Assembly (NCBI RefSeq): GCF_011751945.2 | Contig: NZ_CP064951.1 | Location: 1,240,001-1,304,000 of the forward strand | Source: Actinomyces sp. zg-332 | GTDB taxonomy: Bacteria; Actinomycetota; Actinomycetes; Actinomycetales; Actinomycetaceae | Direction of reading: 5' to 3' | DNA length: 64,000 bases | Part shown: positions 1 through 10,050 of the stretch, piece after piece | How positions within the stretch are numbered: position 1 is the stretch's first letter | How the letters are laid out: the number at the start of each line of letters is the position of its first letter | Position numbers and translations under genes: made by a program | The notes under the pieces: generated by a model | What the model saw: only the letters and a program-made list of their open reading frames with translations | What the model was told of the DNA's origin: nothing | Database searches by the model: none

Positions 1-612
1 AATAATTATGACAGTTTTTTTATGTTCTGTGTGTAGTTTGTCAATCAGCTCTATTGTTTGCCTGCCAGAAGCTGGATCTAAGCTAGCTAAAGGCTCATCA
101 AATAATAGAACATCTACGTCTTCTACAAGCACACCAGCCATAGTCACTCTTTGTTTTTGTCCACCAGATAGATCTTGAGGTTTAGCATCTAATTTGTGTT
201 CAATTGACACACTTCTAGCTGCTTCAAGAACTTTTTCACGCATTACCTGTATGGAAGTGCTCTTATTTTCTAGACAAAAAGCTATATCTTCGGCAACAGT
301 TAGTCCAATAAACTGTCCGTCAGAGTCTTGCAGAACCGTTCCAACTTTTTCAGCTAAAACTTTTAGCGGAGTTGTAGTCGGATTCATACCACATACTGTG
401 ACTTTGCCTCTTACTTTTCCTTGATAGTAATGAGGAATGAGACCATTCAAAATATGTGCAAGTGTTGATTTTCCAGAGCCCGACTGTCCAACTATCAGGA
501 CTTTTTCGCCCTGATAGATGGATAGATTAACATCATGTAAAGTCGGAGCTGACTGCGCATCGTATTGGAACGATAAATTTTCGCATTCAATTATTGGATT
601 ATTCTTCGTCAT
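1..612 (-). CDS. ECF-type ABC transporter ATP-binding protein (3' part cut by window edge)
   Basis: The first 204 codons of an ABC ATPase are visible; the rest lies beyond position 1. The Walker A motif GQSGSGKST is near residue 45. The signature LSGGQKQRV, the Walker B LLFDEP and the D-loop SLDP follow near the truncated end. The ATG at 610-612 lies inside the end of the upstream S-component gene and overlaps it by 14 bases, so the two are probably translationally coupled. Energy-coupling factor importers use such an ATPase with a T-component and a substrate-binding S-component, and the neighbour is an S-component. The imported substrate cannot be read from this subunit. The assignment as an ECF-type ATPase is firm from motifs and context; which A subunit it is remains open. 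Confidence 0.9.
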   Translation of the reverse strand, partial: MTKNNPIIECENLSFQYDAQSAPTLHDVNLSIYQGEKVLIVGQSGSGKSTLAHILNGLIPHYYQGKVRGKVTVCGMNPTTTPLKVLAEKVGTVLQDSDGQFIGLTVAEDIAFCLENKSTSIQVMREKVLEAARSVSIEHKLDAKPQDLSGGQKQRVTMAGVLVEDVDVLLFDEPLASLDPASGRQTIELIDKLHTEHKKTVIII

Positions 613-1174
613 CTACTGATTCTGTTAGTGAGTTACTTGAAGTTACTGTCTTTGCATATGCAACAGCAAGAATTGTGCCAACAATGATTGAAGTAACTGT
701 GTTAGCACTAAATGATGTCAAACCTTGAACGAATACTTTGTTTGCTGGTTCAGCATAAATCAATACATCCAATGTAGGAGCGATTAGAATCCAGCACAAA
801 CCGTTAGTAGCAACCAAAGCAACAATAAACCAAGCAATAGACTGAACCTTAAAGTTGTCTTTATCTAGTTTTAGTTTCAAAGTTAGCAAACCTAGTACCA
901 AACCAAATACTGCTGATGATAGAATCCAAGACCACCAAGCACCGAATGAAGAAATATCGATTAGATAGTGACCTACGATACCAATTAGGAACCCAGCTAA
1001 TGGACCATACAAAACAGCAAACAATGCTAGTACTGCATATTGTAAGCTGATTGAAGTATTAGGAATTGGAGATGGAATTGATACGAAACGACCAACGACA
1101 AAGAACAAAGCTGCACCAACACCAGTACCTACTGTGGTGACAATTGGAGATTTTTTGAAAAAGAAGTCTGTCAT
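599..1174 (-). CDS. ECF transporter S-component, UPF0397 family
   Basis: A 191-residue integral membrane protein with five or six hydrophobic segments. The stretches IPSPIPNTSISLQYAVLALF and GPLAGFLIGIVGHYLID match the pattern I know for the UPF0397 S-components of streptococci and lactobacilli, which databases often label riboflavin-type. The later motif AEPANKVFVQG is also typical. It would bind the substrate in the membrane and pass it through the ECF module whose ATPase follows immediately downstream. The ATG has a strong ribosome binding site, AGGAGAG, five bases upstream. It lies 40 bases after a SAM hydrolase gene on the same strand. That partner argues for a substrate tied to adenosine or methionine turnover rather than riboflavin, but this is inference. 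Confidence 0.88.
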   Translation of the reverse strand: MTDFFFKKSPIVTTVGTGVGAALFFVVGRFVSIPSPIPNTSISLQYAVLALFAVLYGPLAGFLIGIVGHYLIDISSFGAWWSWILSSAVFGLVLGLLTLKLKLDKDNFKVQSIAWFIVALVATNGLCWILIAPTLDVLIYAEPANKVFVQGLTSFSANTVTSIIVGTILAVAYAKTVTSSNSLTESVDDEE

Positions 1175-1214
1175 TATAACTCTCCTTAAAAGAAGTAGAA
1201 CGTTTATTTGAAAG

Positions 1215-2051
1215 TTAGAGCTTGGTTATAGAAATGTTCCATGAAGGACCATGTTCTACTTGGAAAGCTCGCGAAAATGAACCACGGTTGATTGCAATAG
1301 CGAGATTATCCAAACTGTTCACGTACATTAATGACTCACCTACATGAACTTCAGCAAATGAGTGAACATATTTTAGATTAGATGTATGAATTGGATTCGT
1401 ATTGTTATTAATTTGAATCTGGATTAAATCGCCATATTCTATTCCAGCTTCAATTGCAGCTAAACGCGGGATATTTGTCCATAATGAACCATATCGAACG
1501 TCTAGGGCATCAATCGTTCCAGTTAGTTTACCTTGTTCAATTTTTGGCTCAACTGTTTCTAGCTCAACAATTTCAAAAGGTTCAACTAGCGGACCTACTC
1601 CCTCATAGTCAATTATTCCTGCAGCTAGGCGTGCGCCTGTAAAAGCATAAATATCACGTCCATGGAAAGTGTATGAATGTCCAGAACCTGGTAAACGGTT
1701 CTTTTCTTCATCAATTACACGCACACTCTCTAAACCAATTGTCTTATGCAGATGCGTTAAAGTTCCGTTATCCGGTGTGACAACGTATTGTCCTTTAACA
1801 GTTTTAGCAACAACACTAGCACGATCTGATCCAACCCCTGGGTCAACAACTGACACAAATACTGTACCTTCTGGCCAGTATCCAAGTGTTTGTGTTAGAC
1901 GATATGAAGCTTCCCATACATCATATGGTGGAATATCGTGAGTTAATGTGAAAATTGGTAAATTTTTATCGACACCAAAAGCAACACCTTGCATTGCTGA
2001 AACGGCGCCATCTGAATAACCAAAATCTGATTGTAATACTAAAGCGTTCAA
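1215..2051 (-). CDS. SAM hydrolase (S-adenosyl-L-methionine hydroxide adenosyltransferase, DUF62 family)
   Basis: A 278-residue protein of the family that also contains the fluorinases and chlorinases. Most bacterial members hydrolyse S-adenosylmethionine to adenosine and methionine. The N-terminal SDFGYSDG supplies the conserved aspartates, followed by VVDPGVGS near residue 69 and PDNG near residue 92, all hallmarks of the family. The start is TTG at 2049-2051, chosen because AAGGAGC lies eight bases upstream. It heads an apparent operon with the UPF0397 S-component and the ECF ATPase. Nothing suggests a halogenase, since the loop specific to those enzymes is not recognisable, but the fold alone does not prove hydrolysis. 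Confidence 0.88.
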   Translation of the reverse strand: MNALVLQSDFGYSDGAVSAMQGVAFGVDKNLPIFTLTHDIPPYDVWEASYRLTQTLGYWPEGTVFVSVVDPGVGSDRASVVAKTVKGQYVVTPDNGTLTHLHKTIGLESVRVIDEEKNRLPGSGHSYTFHGRDIYAFTGARLAAGIIDYEGVGPLVEPFEIVELETVEPKIEQGKLTGTIDALDVRYGSLWTNIPRLAAIEAGIEYGDLIQIQINNNTNPIHTSNLKYVHSFAEVHVGESLMYVNSLDNLAIAINRGSFSRAFQVEHGPSWNISITKL

Positions 2052-2464
2052 AAGTAATAGCTCCTTATAAATACTTTTGAAAAAATACTTATGTGCCCTT
2101 GTAGCAACAAGAATAACATAACATACTTTTACAAAATTTTTAATATTTTTATATACTTTTCAGAAAAAGTGTTTAGAGTAATTCTATTTTGTAAAATTTT
2201 CTTTTTTTAGCTATGTATTATTTTATTTAACACACTAAACTTATTCTATTGATTGAATATAAATATTCAATTTAAATTCTATGTTTTTTAAAAATACATG
2301 TAAGTATGAGCGTGTTATTTTATATCCAGTGAATCTTTAAATACTTTTAATCTAAATTGATAGGATTTCAACATTAAATAATTACTAGAAAACAAATGTA
2401 TTGTCACACTTTTAACTACGACAAATGTTATAAAAACTACTTATACAGAAATAGATTTAAACTT
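2052..2464. other. Intergenic region, no gene seen
   Basis: About 410 bases of very A+T-rich DNA between the SAM hydrolase start and the end of the TauE-type permease gene. It must hold the promoter of the SAM hydrolase operon and the 3' end of the permease transcript. I see no open frame with a ribosome binding site, no clear terminator hairpin and no riboswitch I can recognise. Confidence 0.6.
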
Positions 2465-3253
2465 TTATTTACTTTTTGGTGTTTGCAAGATATTCCTAAT
2501 CATTTTTAAAAGAATGAATAGGAGAAATCCTGCAAATAGAAGATTAGAAGTTTGGGGAGAAATATATTTAGCTACCATTGTTCCCAAAGGGGTGACAATA
2601 CATGCTGGAATACCGATTAGTAAAGCAACTTTGGGATCTAAATTTCCTCGTCTCATATTAGATACACTCCCAGATAAAGCAGCCAATACCATCATAAGTA
2701 AGCTAGTCCCTTTTGCTAGCAGGTCTGAAGTTCCAAATACAAGCATTAGGATCGGCACAATTATTCCACCCCCGCCGATACCTAGAAATCCAGATAAAAT
2801 TCCCACTACAAATCCAACAAATATTAAGGCTATACATACATAAAGACTAATTTGAAAACTACTATTTCTATTAGGAACATGAATGAACATCATAAGTATT
2901 ATTACCACTAGGAAACAGGTAAAGAATATTTGTATTCCTTTCTGAGAGATTTTTGTAAGTAACCATGTTCCTATTTGGCTACCAACAATTGCTCCTACTG
3001 ATAGCAAGCCTGCAGCGCTCCAAGACACATTTTCGTCAATCGCATAGCTGATAACCCCAACCAGAGATAAAGGGATAATGGCTGTAAGCGACGTTCCCGC
3101 TGCTAAACGTGGACTAAATCCTACAATAGATATTAGCGCAGGAACTATTATCATTCCCCCGCCTACAGCAAATAATCCAGACAAAAATCCTACTCCAATA
3201 CCAATTAATAGAATATAGAATAGCTGTTTTCGGTTCATTTGCTGACTAATCAT
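2465..3253 (-). CDS. TauE/SafE family membrane permease
   Basis: A 262-residue polytopic membrane protein with about eight hydrophobic segments. It has the internal duplication typical of the family: an N-terminal GLFAVGGGMIIVPAL and a second half with GFLGIGGGGIIVPIL. The family exports or imports small anions such as sulfite, sulfoacetate or other sulfur compounds, but substrates are known for few members. The ATG at 3251-3253 follows AAAGG; an in-frame ATG five codons later is possible. The gene stands alone, with about 235 bases separating it from the YhgE-type gene upstream. The family is clear; the substrate is unknown. Confidence 0.9.
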   Translation of the reverse strand: MISQQMNRKQLFYILLIGIGVGFLSGLFAVGGGMIIVPALISIVGFSPRLAAGTSLTAIIPLSLVGVISYAIDENVSWSAAGLLSVGAIVGSQIGTWLLTKISQKGIQIFFTCFLVVIILMMFIHVPNRNSSFQISLYVCIALIFVGFVVGILSGFLGIGGGGIIVPILMLVFGTSDLLAKGTSLLMMVLAALSGSVSNMRRGNLDPKVALLIGIPACIVTPLGTMVAKYISPQTSNLLFAGFLLFILLKMIRNILQTPKSK

Positions 3254-3488
3254 AATACCTTTATCTAGACTTTCTCATTGTCTATCTTACTAATATTTCT
3301 ATTTTACATGTTACGTTTTTACTATTATTTAATTTTATAAGCTAAAAATAAAGTTAAGTATAAGTCTGTATTTTCTTCGCGCTAATGTTAACTATAATTA
3401 ACACAGCTTTGTAATCTATCTATTACCTACTTAAAAGCTTAGGCACAAATATTGGAATTACTTGTACCTAGACTCTACCAAAATTACC

Positions 3489-5981
3489 TCATTTAAGCTT
3501 TTCAAGTACCTTAGCTCTTATAATGTATCTATGGTTTTTCACATCTAGATAGCGTTTTATATGCACTCCTGCTGTTAAAACTAAAATAGAAACCAATATG
3601 TAAATTGATAAGACTAAAATAGCATAATTGTATCCATAACTACTTCCACTAATAGTTGATCTAAATCCTTGTACTACATGAGTTATTGGTAGCCACGAAT
3701 GTAAAACTTGAAAGAAAGTAGGACTTGTTTCTATAGGATATGTTGCACCAGCTGAAGATAACTGTAAACCAGTAAAGATTAATGCAATATAACGTCCCTG
3801 CACACCTAATAAACCAACAAGTGCTTGGTTTATAGCCATAAATGATAGCGACCCTAAGAATGCTATAAAGAACCCTGGAATTAGTTTTGTAAACTCAATC
3901 CCAACAAATGTATGTACAGCAATAATCATTAATAGCGATTGCACAAACGACATTATCGCAGCTGGTATATAACTAAAAACTGCTACACGAATACCATATG
4001 CTTTACTATTGAGGAGTCTCTTATTATAAACAGGCATCATCAAGAAAAATCCTAGTGCACCAACCCACAAGGCTATGCTCATAAAGTATGGTGCAAGTCC
4101 AGCCCCATATCCCGCAACTTCATATTCACGTTGTTTTATGAGTTCTATCGGATGAGAAGCAACATCGCTTAGAGCTGCAATTTCTGACTTTGAATACTTC
4201 GGAATTTCTTTTGCTCCATTTCGTAAGCCCTCTTGTAAGTCTTTAGCTCCCAAAACTAGTTTTTCCTCACCAGCAACAAGCTTTTCACCACCATCTGTAG
4301 CTTTCATAACACCTTGAGCTAGAGCATCAGAACTATCATCTATTTTGCTGATCGCATCATTAACTGCACCCATACTTCTAACAAACTCTGGAGTTTTTGC
4401 AGATAGTTCTCTAGTTCCTTCTTGTAAGTCAACACTACCTTTATGTAGCTGCGATATATTCTCTTTTATAGTGATGCTGGTATTTGCAAGCTGATTAATA
4501 CTAGTTGTAAAAATAGCACCTTGTGTATTTAGCTCGATAAGTTTTTCGCTAAGTTGTTGAGTTCCGTTTTTTACCTTTACGCTTTGTGTAAGAATTTCTT
4601 CATTTATAGACTTTAGAGTTGTAACTCCATTTGCTATAGTTTCACTTTTCTCTGATATTGCGGTTATACCCGTAGCATTGGAATTAGTATCACTAGTTGG
4701 TTTTCCTATTATATTTTCAATCCCACTATTTACTTGTTTTATGCCGTTATCAATATTAGTAATGTTTCTTTGTAACTCTAAAGAATCAGCATGCAGTTGC
4801 TGCACAGTAGATAATTTTTCTTCTTCTGACAGTTCATGCCATCTTTGTTCTAGTTCTTTTAACTCATTTTGCAACGATTTACTGTTCGAAGTTACTGCTA
4901 TACTTGAAGTAGATAAATTGTTTACATTCGTTTTCACATTCTTTAGATTTGTATTTATTTGTTTTACACCGATATTTAATGCATTAAGTCCAGAGTTTAG
5001 CTCAGCAGTTTTATTGTTAAGAATATTTAGTACCTCATATAAGTTATCAGTTCCCCTTGCTAACAAAGTACTATTTTCTGATAGCTGATTAGTTGCTGAA
5101 GGTAAGGATTTAGCTCTTGTGTTTAGCTCATTCATATACTCGGAAAATGTGGTAGTTCCTATATATGCCTTTGCAAGACCTCCCTGTAATTTTTCACTTC
5201 CTGAGTTTATTTTTGAAATACCTCCACTAAGTTGATTTGCTGCAGTATAAAGCTTTTCACTTCCTGTTTTAGTTTGATTCATGGCATTATTTAATTTCAA
5301 AGCACCAGATTTCAAGTCTCTTAGCCCTATTACGAGTTGTGTGGAACTATTTTTAAATGTGACTAGCCCATCTGATAGTTGCTTGGAGCCATCTGAAGCT
5401 TTAGTTACTTTTTCATTTATTGTTGAAAAACCTGTATATATATTGTGTAAGTATTCATCAGAGACTTGGCTAGATAAGCTATCTGTAACTGTAGTTGCAA
5501 TGGTCGAAGCAATATTTCCTGATATCATGTTCACAGCATCACTAGTTGTTATTTTTAGCTCTGCCCTTTTTACTTTTCCTATGTCTTTATTAGATATTGA
5601 TGTAACATTTTGGCTAAATTCTTGAGGTATCCACAATATCGCATATATTTTTCCATCTTCAAGTTTTTCTTGAGCTTGTTTAGCGCTCATCTTTTTCCAA
5701 TGGAAGTTTTTATGAGATTTTGATTGTACAAGCTTATTTGTAAGCACTTCACCCAGTTTCAAATTAGGGTTTTTACTTCCTTTATCTTCGTTTACAATAC
5801 CAGCTGGCACAGCATTCAAATTACCTGTCGGATCAACGTTAGACCAGGTAAGTAACCCTGCATATATAAAAGGTATTGTCGATAACCCCAATAGTACAAT
5901 AAGTGTATATGCTATTGCTAACTTAGATTTACGGTCAAAATATTTCTTTATATTACTCATCATATATCCTAATTTCGCCAT
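3489..5981 (-). CDS. YhgE/Pip family membrane protein
   Basis: A large protein of up to 830 residues. One N-terminal membrane segment (residues ~20-40) leads into a long extracytoplasmic region, and a C-terminal block holds about five membrane segments of the ABC-2 permease type. This is the architecture of YhgE/Pip proteins, named after the lactococcal phage infection protein. The middle region is rich in Ser, Asn, Leu and Gly with repeated short motifs such as GTxxLSxxL, as expected for the stalk-like domain of this family. The first ATG has no good ribosome binding site. AGGA lies six bases before the third of three in-frame ATGs, so translation more likely begins at 5960 (MSNIKKYF). Members are linked to phage adsorption, type VII secretion loci or envelope stress; no such partner is visible here, so the role is open. 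Confidence 0.87.
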   Translation of the reverse strand: MAKLGYMMSNIKKYFDRKSKLAIAYTLIVLLGLSTIPFIYAGLLTWSNVDPTGNLNAVPAGIVNEDKGSKNPNLKLGEVLTNKLVQSKSHKNFHWKKMSAKQAQEKLEDGKIYAILWIPQEFSQNVTSISNKDIGKVKRAELKITTSDAVNMISGNIASTIATTVTDSLSSQVSDEYLHNIYTGFSTINEKVTKASDGSKQLSDGLVTFKNSSTQLVIGLRDLKSGALKLNNAMNQTKTGSEKLYTAANQLSGGISKINSGSEKLQGGLAKAYIGTTTFSEYMNELNTRAKSLPSATNQLSENSTLLARGTDNLYEVLNILNNKTAELNSGLNALNIGVKQINTNLKNVKTNVNNLSTSSIAVTSNSKSLQNELKELEQRWHELSEEEKLSTVQQLHADSLELQRNITNIDNGIKQVNSGIENIIGKPTSDTNSNATGITAISEKSETIANGVTTLKSINEEILTQSVKVKNGTQQLSEKLIELNTQGAIFTTSINQLANTSITIKENISQLHKGSVDLQEGTRELSAKTPEFVRSMGAVNDAISKIDDSSDALAQGVMKATDGGEKLVAGEEKLVLGAKDLQEGLRNGAKEIPKYSKSEIAALSDVASHPIELIKQREYEVAGYGAGLAPYFMSIALWVGALGFFLMMPVYNKRLLNSKAYGIRVAVFSYIPAAIMSFVQSLLMIIAVHTFVGIEFTKLIPGFFIAFLGSLSFMAINQALVGLLGVQGRYIALIFTGLQLSSAGATYPIETSPTFFQVLHSWLPITHVVQGFRSTISGSSYGYNYAILVLSIYILVSILVLTAGVHIKRYLDVKNHRYIIRAKVLEKLK

Positions 5982-6944
5982 CTATATCTAAACCAACCTC
6001 ATATTTTCTATATACAATTGTAAGTCTAGTAAGACGTTTAAGCTCTAGAAAAATAAACTTCAGTATTAGTTATCTTAAAATTTGCACTCGTATTATTATT
6101 TTCTTTCCATTCGCTTTATATAATAGATAAATAAAAATCATTCAATAGAACTGTTACTCGCACTAGAAATTTTAGAAATGTGAATAGAATTTATTTAAAT
6201 ATTTTATAAGATAATTAGTAATTACTCATATTATTATTCTCTTTCTATTATAACCAACTTTTTGAAAACTTATTATTATAAAAACCGACTACTTAAGACT
6301 TATTATCAAAATAGATTCATTTCTCAAGCGTAGTAAAACTTAGATAATACACAACATGTAAAATAGCCCTACAGACTAAAGTTTTTACTACAGTAAGTTC
6401 AGAAAGTGTACATTTAAGGGGAATAACATTGATGTAACTAGTAAATACTATAAATTTTGCCACCGTTTGCATATCATTTTGTAACTTTCATAATGAAATA
6501 TTAGTCGTTTATTTTGAAATTTTAATTCCCAAAAGATAATTTTAGAAAAAATTCCGCACTATTTTTTAGAACTACCCCATTTAAAGCATTATCTTTTTTG
6601 CATTCCAAAAAAGAAAAGTATTGAAATATTTTTAGAAAAAAACTTACATTTTTCGATAAGACAAATTTTTTCTTTAGTTATATAAAGCCGGTTTTTCAAG
6701 GCACTTCAACTTTTTCCAGCCTATAACCATTTGATAAACATTATAACTATTCACTTAAGTTCAATATTTTAATCACTTCCATTAATGAGATTTCACCTAT
6801 TTAAGGAGACATCCATACCTAGTACTTTTATATAAAATATTGAGACTCATACACCAAATGTATTTTTTATAACATAACAGGTAGAATCATAGACTGAGTA
6901 TTCAATATGTATCTATTTATCAAAACACTTGGGAGGATTCTTTA
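5982..6944. other. Long intergenic region, no gene seen
   Basis: About 960 bases between the divergently transcribed YhgE-type gene and the coiled-coil surface protein gene. It is very A+T rich and stops are frequent in all frames. It must contain two divergent promoters. The ribosome binding site of the surface protein gene, GGGAGGA, is at its right end (6932-6938). No RNA gene, repeat or attachment site was recognised. Confidence 0.6.
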
Positions 6945-9422
6945 ATGAATAACCGGAAGAAGAAGATTCTAGGCATGGTTGTCGCCGGAACTATCTTACT
7001 AACACCTACAGCATATGCAACACCAGCTACCTCCACTAACGACCCCAAACAAGACTCTACAGAAAACGATGTAAACGCTCGTTTGGAAGAAGCAAAGCAA
7101 AAAGTTATAAAGGCTAAAGAAAAACTAAAAGAAACTAAGTCTGATTTATCCGATGCAGAAACTAAAAAAGAAGAAGCTAACAACAAAGTAAAACAGGCTG
7201 AAAAAGACGTAGAAAAAGCTAAAGCTAAAGTAGAAGAAGCACAGTCAAAAGCCCAATCTACTGATAAAGATAAAGTTGAAGCAGCTCGTCAAACACTACA
7301 AAAAGCAGAAGCTGCTAAAAAAGAAGCAGAAAAAGTTAAAGAAGAAGCCTATAATAAATCTGTAAAGCCAGCAGAAGAAAAAGTTAAAGAAACTGAAAAG
7401 AAACTAGAAGAAGCTACAAGTGCTGACAATTTAGCTAAAGCTAACCTAGAAGGCATTCAAAAAGACTTTGCAGCATTAAATGGGGCCGAAAAGAGACTTG
7501 AAACAGCTAAAGAAAACCTGAAAAAAGCTAAAGATAGTCTAGATGCTAAAACTGCTGAGGTTGCTAAGATACAGAAACTTTTAGACACCAGCAAAGATAA
7601 CTATAATGAGTATCTAAATGAGTTAAACGAACTTAAAGAAAAAGAAGCAAACGCTAAAGAAGAAGCTACAAATGCTCCTTCAATGCTAAAACAAGGTTCA
7701 ATCGCATATTTCAAAGATAAAGTAAAACGAAACCCTAATAATGAAAGCGCTAAGCGTGCTGTAAAGATCCTAACAGACAAAGAATTTAATTCAACATCTT
7801 CCGATATAAATCCTGGCGATGAAGATGATACCACTTCTCTAAAGAACATGAAAAAAGCTTTAGAAAGAATAAAACAGGGCAACGATTTACGTACTTCTTC
7901 CGAAAATTCTATTAAAAATCTTCCACCTTTGCTCGTAGCCGACGACCAGATGGCTCAAGCACAAGCAAATGTTGCTTGGACAAAGAAAACAATTAGAACT
8001 TCAGGTCAAGCAAACTATGCTTCTAAAGAAAAAGCTGAAAACCTAAGTTGGGGAAGTGGAGATCCATACACTAACCCAAACAACTCATGGTATACCTCTG
8101 AAAAAGCAGAGTATGACGCTGACCCAAATAGAAAAAAGCCGTCATTATATAAACACTACCTAAATTTGATGAATTCAAAGTTCTACAGCACGGGTTTCGC
8201 ATGTACTAGTGCTTGGAATGCTGTTCAAGGTGGAGTTAATGGACAAGTATTTGGTGATTCTAAAGAGAACGCAGTTTCAGTAGAAGATTACATAAAAGAT
8301 CTTGAAACATATGTGAATCGTTTAAATAATGCTTCAGATACTCATAAAAAGATTAAGCAACAACTAGATGATTTAGCTCCGAAAGAAGCAGATTATAAAA
8401 AAGAAATTGCTGCATTAGAAGAAACGCTTAAGAAAGCACAAAAAGAAGCAGAAAAGCTTCAAAGAGAAGCAGAAAATGCTCATCAAAATGTACAAAATGA
8501 AGAGCGATTGGTAAATGATAAAGATAGAATTGAAAAGTTATATAACGATGCTTTATCAACCGCAAAAAAGACTTCTCAAGAAAAACTTGATGCTGAAAAA
8601 AGTATTGAACGTGCCAAATTAGAATTAGAAACAGCGAAAACTGAAACTGCTGAAGCTGAAAAGAATGTAAAAGAAAAGACTGCTGAGGTAGAACGCGCTC
8701 GCAAAGATCTTGAGACACTTGAGAAACCTGAAAAAGATTTACAACAGGCAATATCAGCATTAAGTGACGCAAACACACGTTTAGAACGTAGCAAGCAATC
8801 TGTACAACTTGCTCAAGAACATGTGAATAACGCCACATCAGAATACAAAAAAGCCGAAGAAAATCTGAGAAATGCTGAAGAGGATTTACGCGTTGCAAAG
8901 GAAAATGCTCGCCCAGGTTCTCCAATAGATGTAAAAACTGAAGTTAAAGGCAAGGATGTACACGTCAAGTGGTTACCTAGTGCTAAGAAAACTCCTGTAA
9001 GTGAATACATTGTAGCTTTAACTAAAAAGACAAATGGTGAACGTAGTAATGATCCATCTACTCTACGTACTAAGGTAGACGGAAACACTCTAAGCACAGT
9101 GTTTAGAAATGTTCCAGATGGATATTATGTAGCATCAGTGGTTAGTGCAAATGGAGATTTGTACTCTGCAGCTGGTATGTCCTCAGTCGTACCAGTTGGA
9201 GCCCCAGTAGAAACGAATAAACCAAGTGATAAGGGAAATGTTGCTGGTAATTCTACAGGTAAAAACACCACTCAAGGTAAAAAAGTAGTTGTACGTAAGG
9301 TTCCTAGCTTAGCAGCTACTGGTAGCGATATTGTTGGCTTGTCTTTGCTAACTGCAAGCTTACTAGTAGGTGGCGGGGTTGCACTTGTATCTCGTCGCAA
9401 TAAAACTAACAACGAACTGTAG
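6945..9422 (+). CDS. Wall-anchored coiled-coil surface protein with CAP-like domain (LAATG sorting signal)
   Basis: An 825-residue secreted protein. A signal peptide with a basic start (NNRKKK) ends near residue 25. Residues ~40-230 are Lys/Glu/Ala heptads, a predicted coiled coil. Residues ~325-460 look like a CAP (SCP/PR-1) domain: AENLSWG near 364, SWYTSEKAEY near 380 and HYLNLMN near 404 match the family's core, although the usual GHY is KHY. A second long coiled coil covers ~460-655. A fibronectin-III-like segment follows (~657-750). The end is LAATG (789-793), a hydrophobic stretch and an RR tail. LAXTG motifs are substrates of class E sortases in actinobacteria. The ribosome binding site GGGAGGA and the hairpin at 9504-9555 frame it as a single gene. 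Likely an adhesin or fibrillar wall protein; the ligand is unknown. Confidence 0.88.
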   Translation: MNNRKKKILGMVVAGTILLTPTAYATPATSTNDPKQDSTENDVNARLEEAKQKVIKAKEKLKETKSDLSDAETKKEEANNKVKQAEKDVEKAKAKVEEAQSKAQSTDKDKVEAARQTLQKAEAAKKEAEKVKEEAYNKSVKPAEEKVKETEKKLEEATSADNLAKANLEGIQKDFAALNGAEKRLETAKENLKKAKDSLDAKTAEVAKIQKLLDTSKDNYNEYLNELNELKEKEANAKEEATNAPSMLKQGSIAYFKDKVKRNPNNESAKRAVKILTDKEFNSTSSDINPGDEDDTTSLKNMKKALERIKQGNDLRTSSENSIKNLPPLLVADDQMAQAQANVAWTKKTIRTSGQANYASKEKAENLSWGSGDPYTNPNNSWYTSEKAEYDADPNRKKPSLYKHYLNLMNSKFYSTGFACTSAWNAVQGGVNGQVFGDSKENAVSVEDYIKDLETYVNRLNNASDTHKKIKQQLDDLAPKEADYKKEIAALEETLKKAQKEAEKLQREAENAHQNVQNEERLVNDKDRIEKLYNDALSTAKKTSQEKLDAEKSIERAKLELETAKTETAEAEKNVKEKTAEVERARKDLETLEKPEKDLQQAISALSDANTRLERSKQSVQLAQEHVNNATSEYKKAEENLRNAEEDLRVAKENARPGSPIDVKTEVKGKDVHVKWLPSAKKTPVSEYIVALTKKTNGERSNDPSTLRTKVDGNTLSTVFRNVPDGYYVASVVSANGDLYSAAGMSSVVPVGAPVETNKPSDKGNVAGNSTGKNTTQGKKVVVRKVPSLAATGSDIVGLSLLTASLLVGGGVALVSRRNKTNNEL

Positions 9423-9503
9423 GTCTCATAATATAGATTAGTTGCATTTGCAATGTAAATGTAATTTTCCCTTTATTACATAGAGTTATTGCAAGTAGCG
9501 TTC

Positions 9504-9555
9504 AAAATGAGGGTTTTGAATATTCATATCGAGTATTTTAAAACCCTCATTTTTT
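9504..9555 (+). terminator. Rho-independent terminator of the surface protein gene
   Basis: The arms AAAATGAGGGTTTT and AAAACCCTCATTTT are perfectly complementary across a loop of about 20 bases. A run of T follows on the + strand. It lies 80 bases after the stop codon of the surface protein gene. Confidence 0.85.
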
Positions 9556-10050
9556 ATTTCTTTTCTAGACAAGTTATTTTGTTAAGTTTTACCCTTATCT
9601 CATTTTATTTCTGAGTTACTGTTGTATTTTTCTATTTCTACAAGTACAGTTATTTATTTACTTTTCCCACCATAATTACTAAATAGCATATTTCATTATT
9701 TAAAAATAAAAATGATAAGACTAAAAATACTCCACCAATTTTTATCACTTTTTCCAGCTAATTGGGTCAAATTTCTAGTCTTTTGTATATTCTTTAAAGA
9801 AAACAAGAAATATTTATTTAAATTACAATCAGTAATAACTAAATTAGATAGTTTAATTATTCACATTAAGCACTCATTTGCAAAAGTGATCAAGTTTATA
9901 TCTGAAGTTGGTAAGTAAATTCTATCTTTTCACGTGTTTTCAAAAAATACACATACTATAAATATTCCATAAGTCTAAATAACTAAATAATTGCAAGCCC
10001 GTCCCTTTTACGATAGGTATTTATTAAAAAGAACAAAGATGAAATAAAAA
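9556..10050. other. Intergenic region, no supported gene
   Basis: About 500 bases of A+T-rich DNA after the surface protein terminator. A 68-codon frame (9712-9918) has no ribosome binding site and a composition like random A+T-rich DNA, so it is not called. No terminator for the small membrane protein gene is evident on the minus strand. Confidence 0.5.

Noticed and set aside
3440-3470. Imperfect hairpin TAGGCACAA/TTGTACCTA after the YhgE-type gene
   Set aside because: Short stem with a mismatch and no convincing T run; too weak to call a terminator.
8428-8925. 165-codon minus-strand frame
   Set aside because: It is antisense to the coiled-coil region of the surface protein and is a shadow of its Lys/Glu codons.
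9712-9918. 68-codon frame on the + strand
   Set aside because: No ribosome binding site, and a Phe/Lys/Ile-rich composition as expected from translating random A+T-rich DNA.
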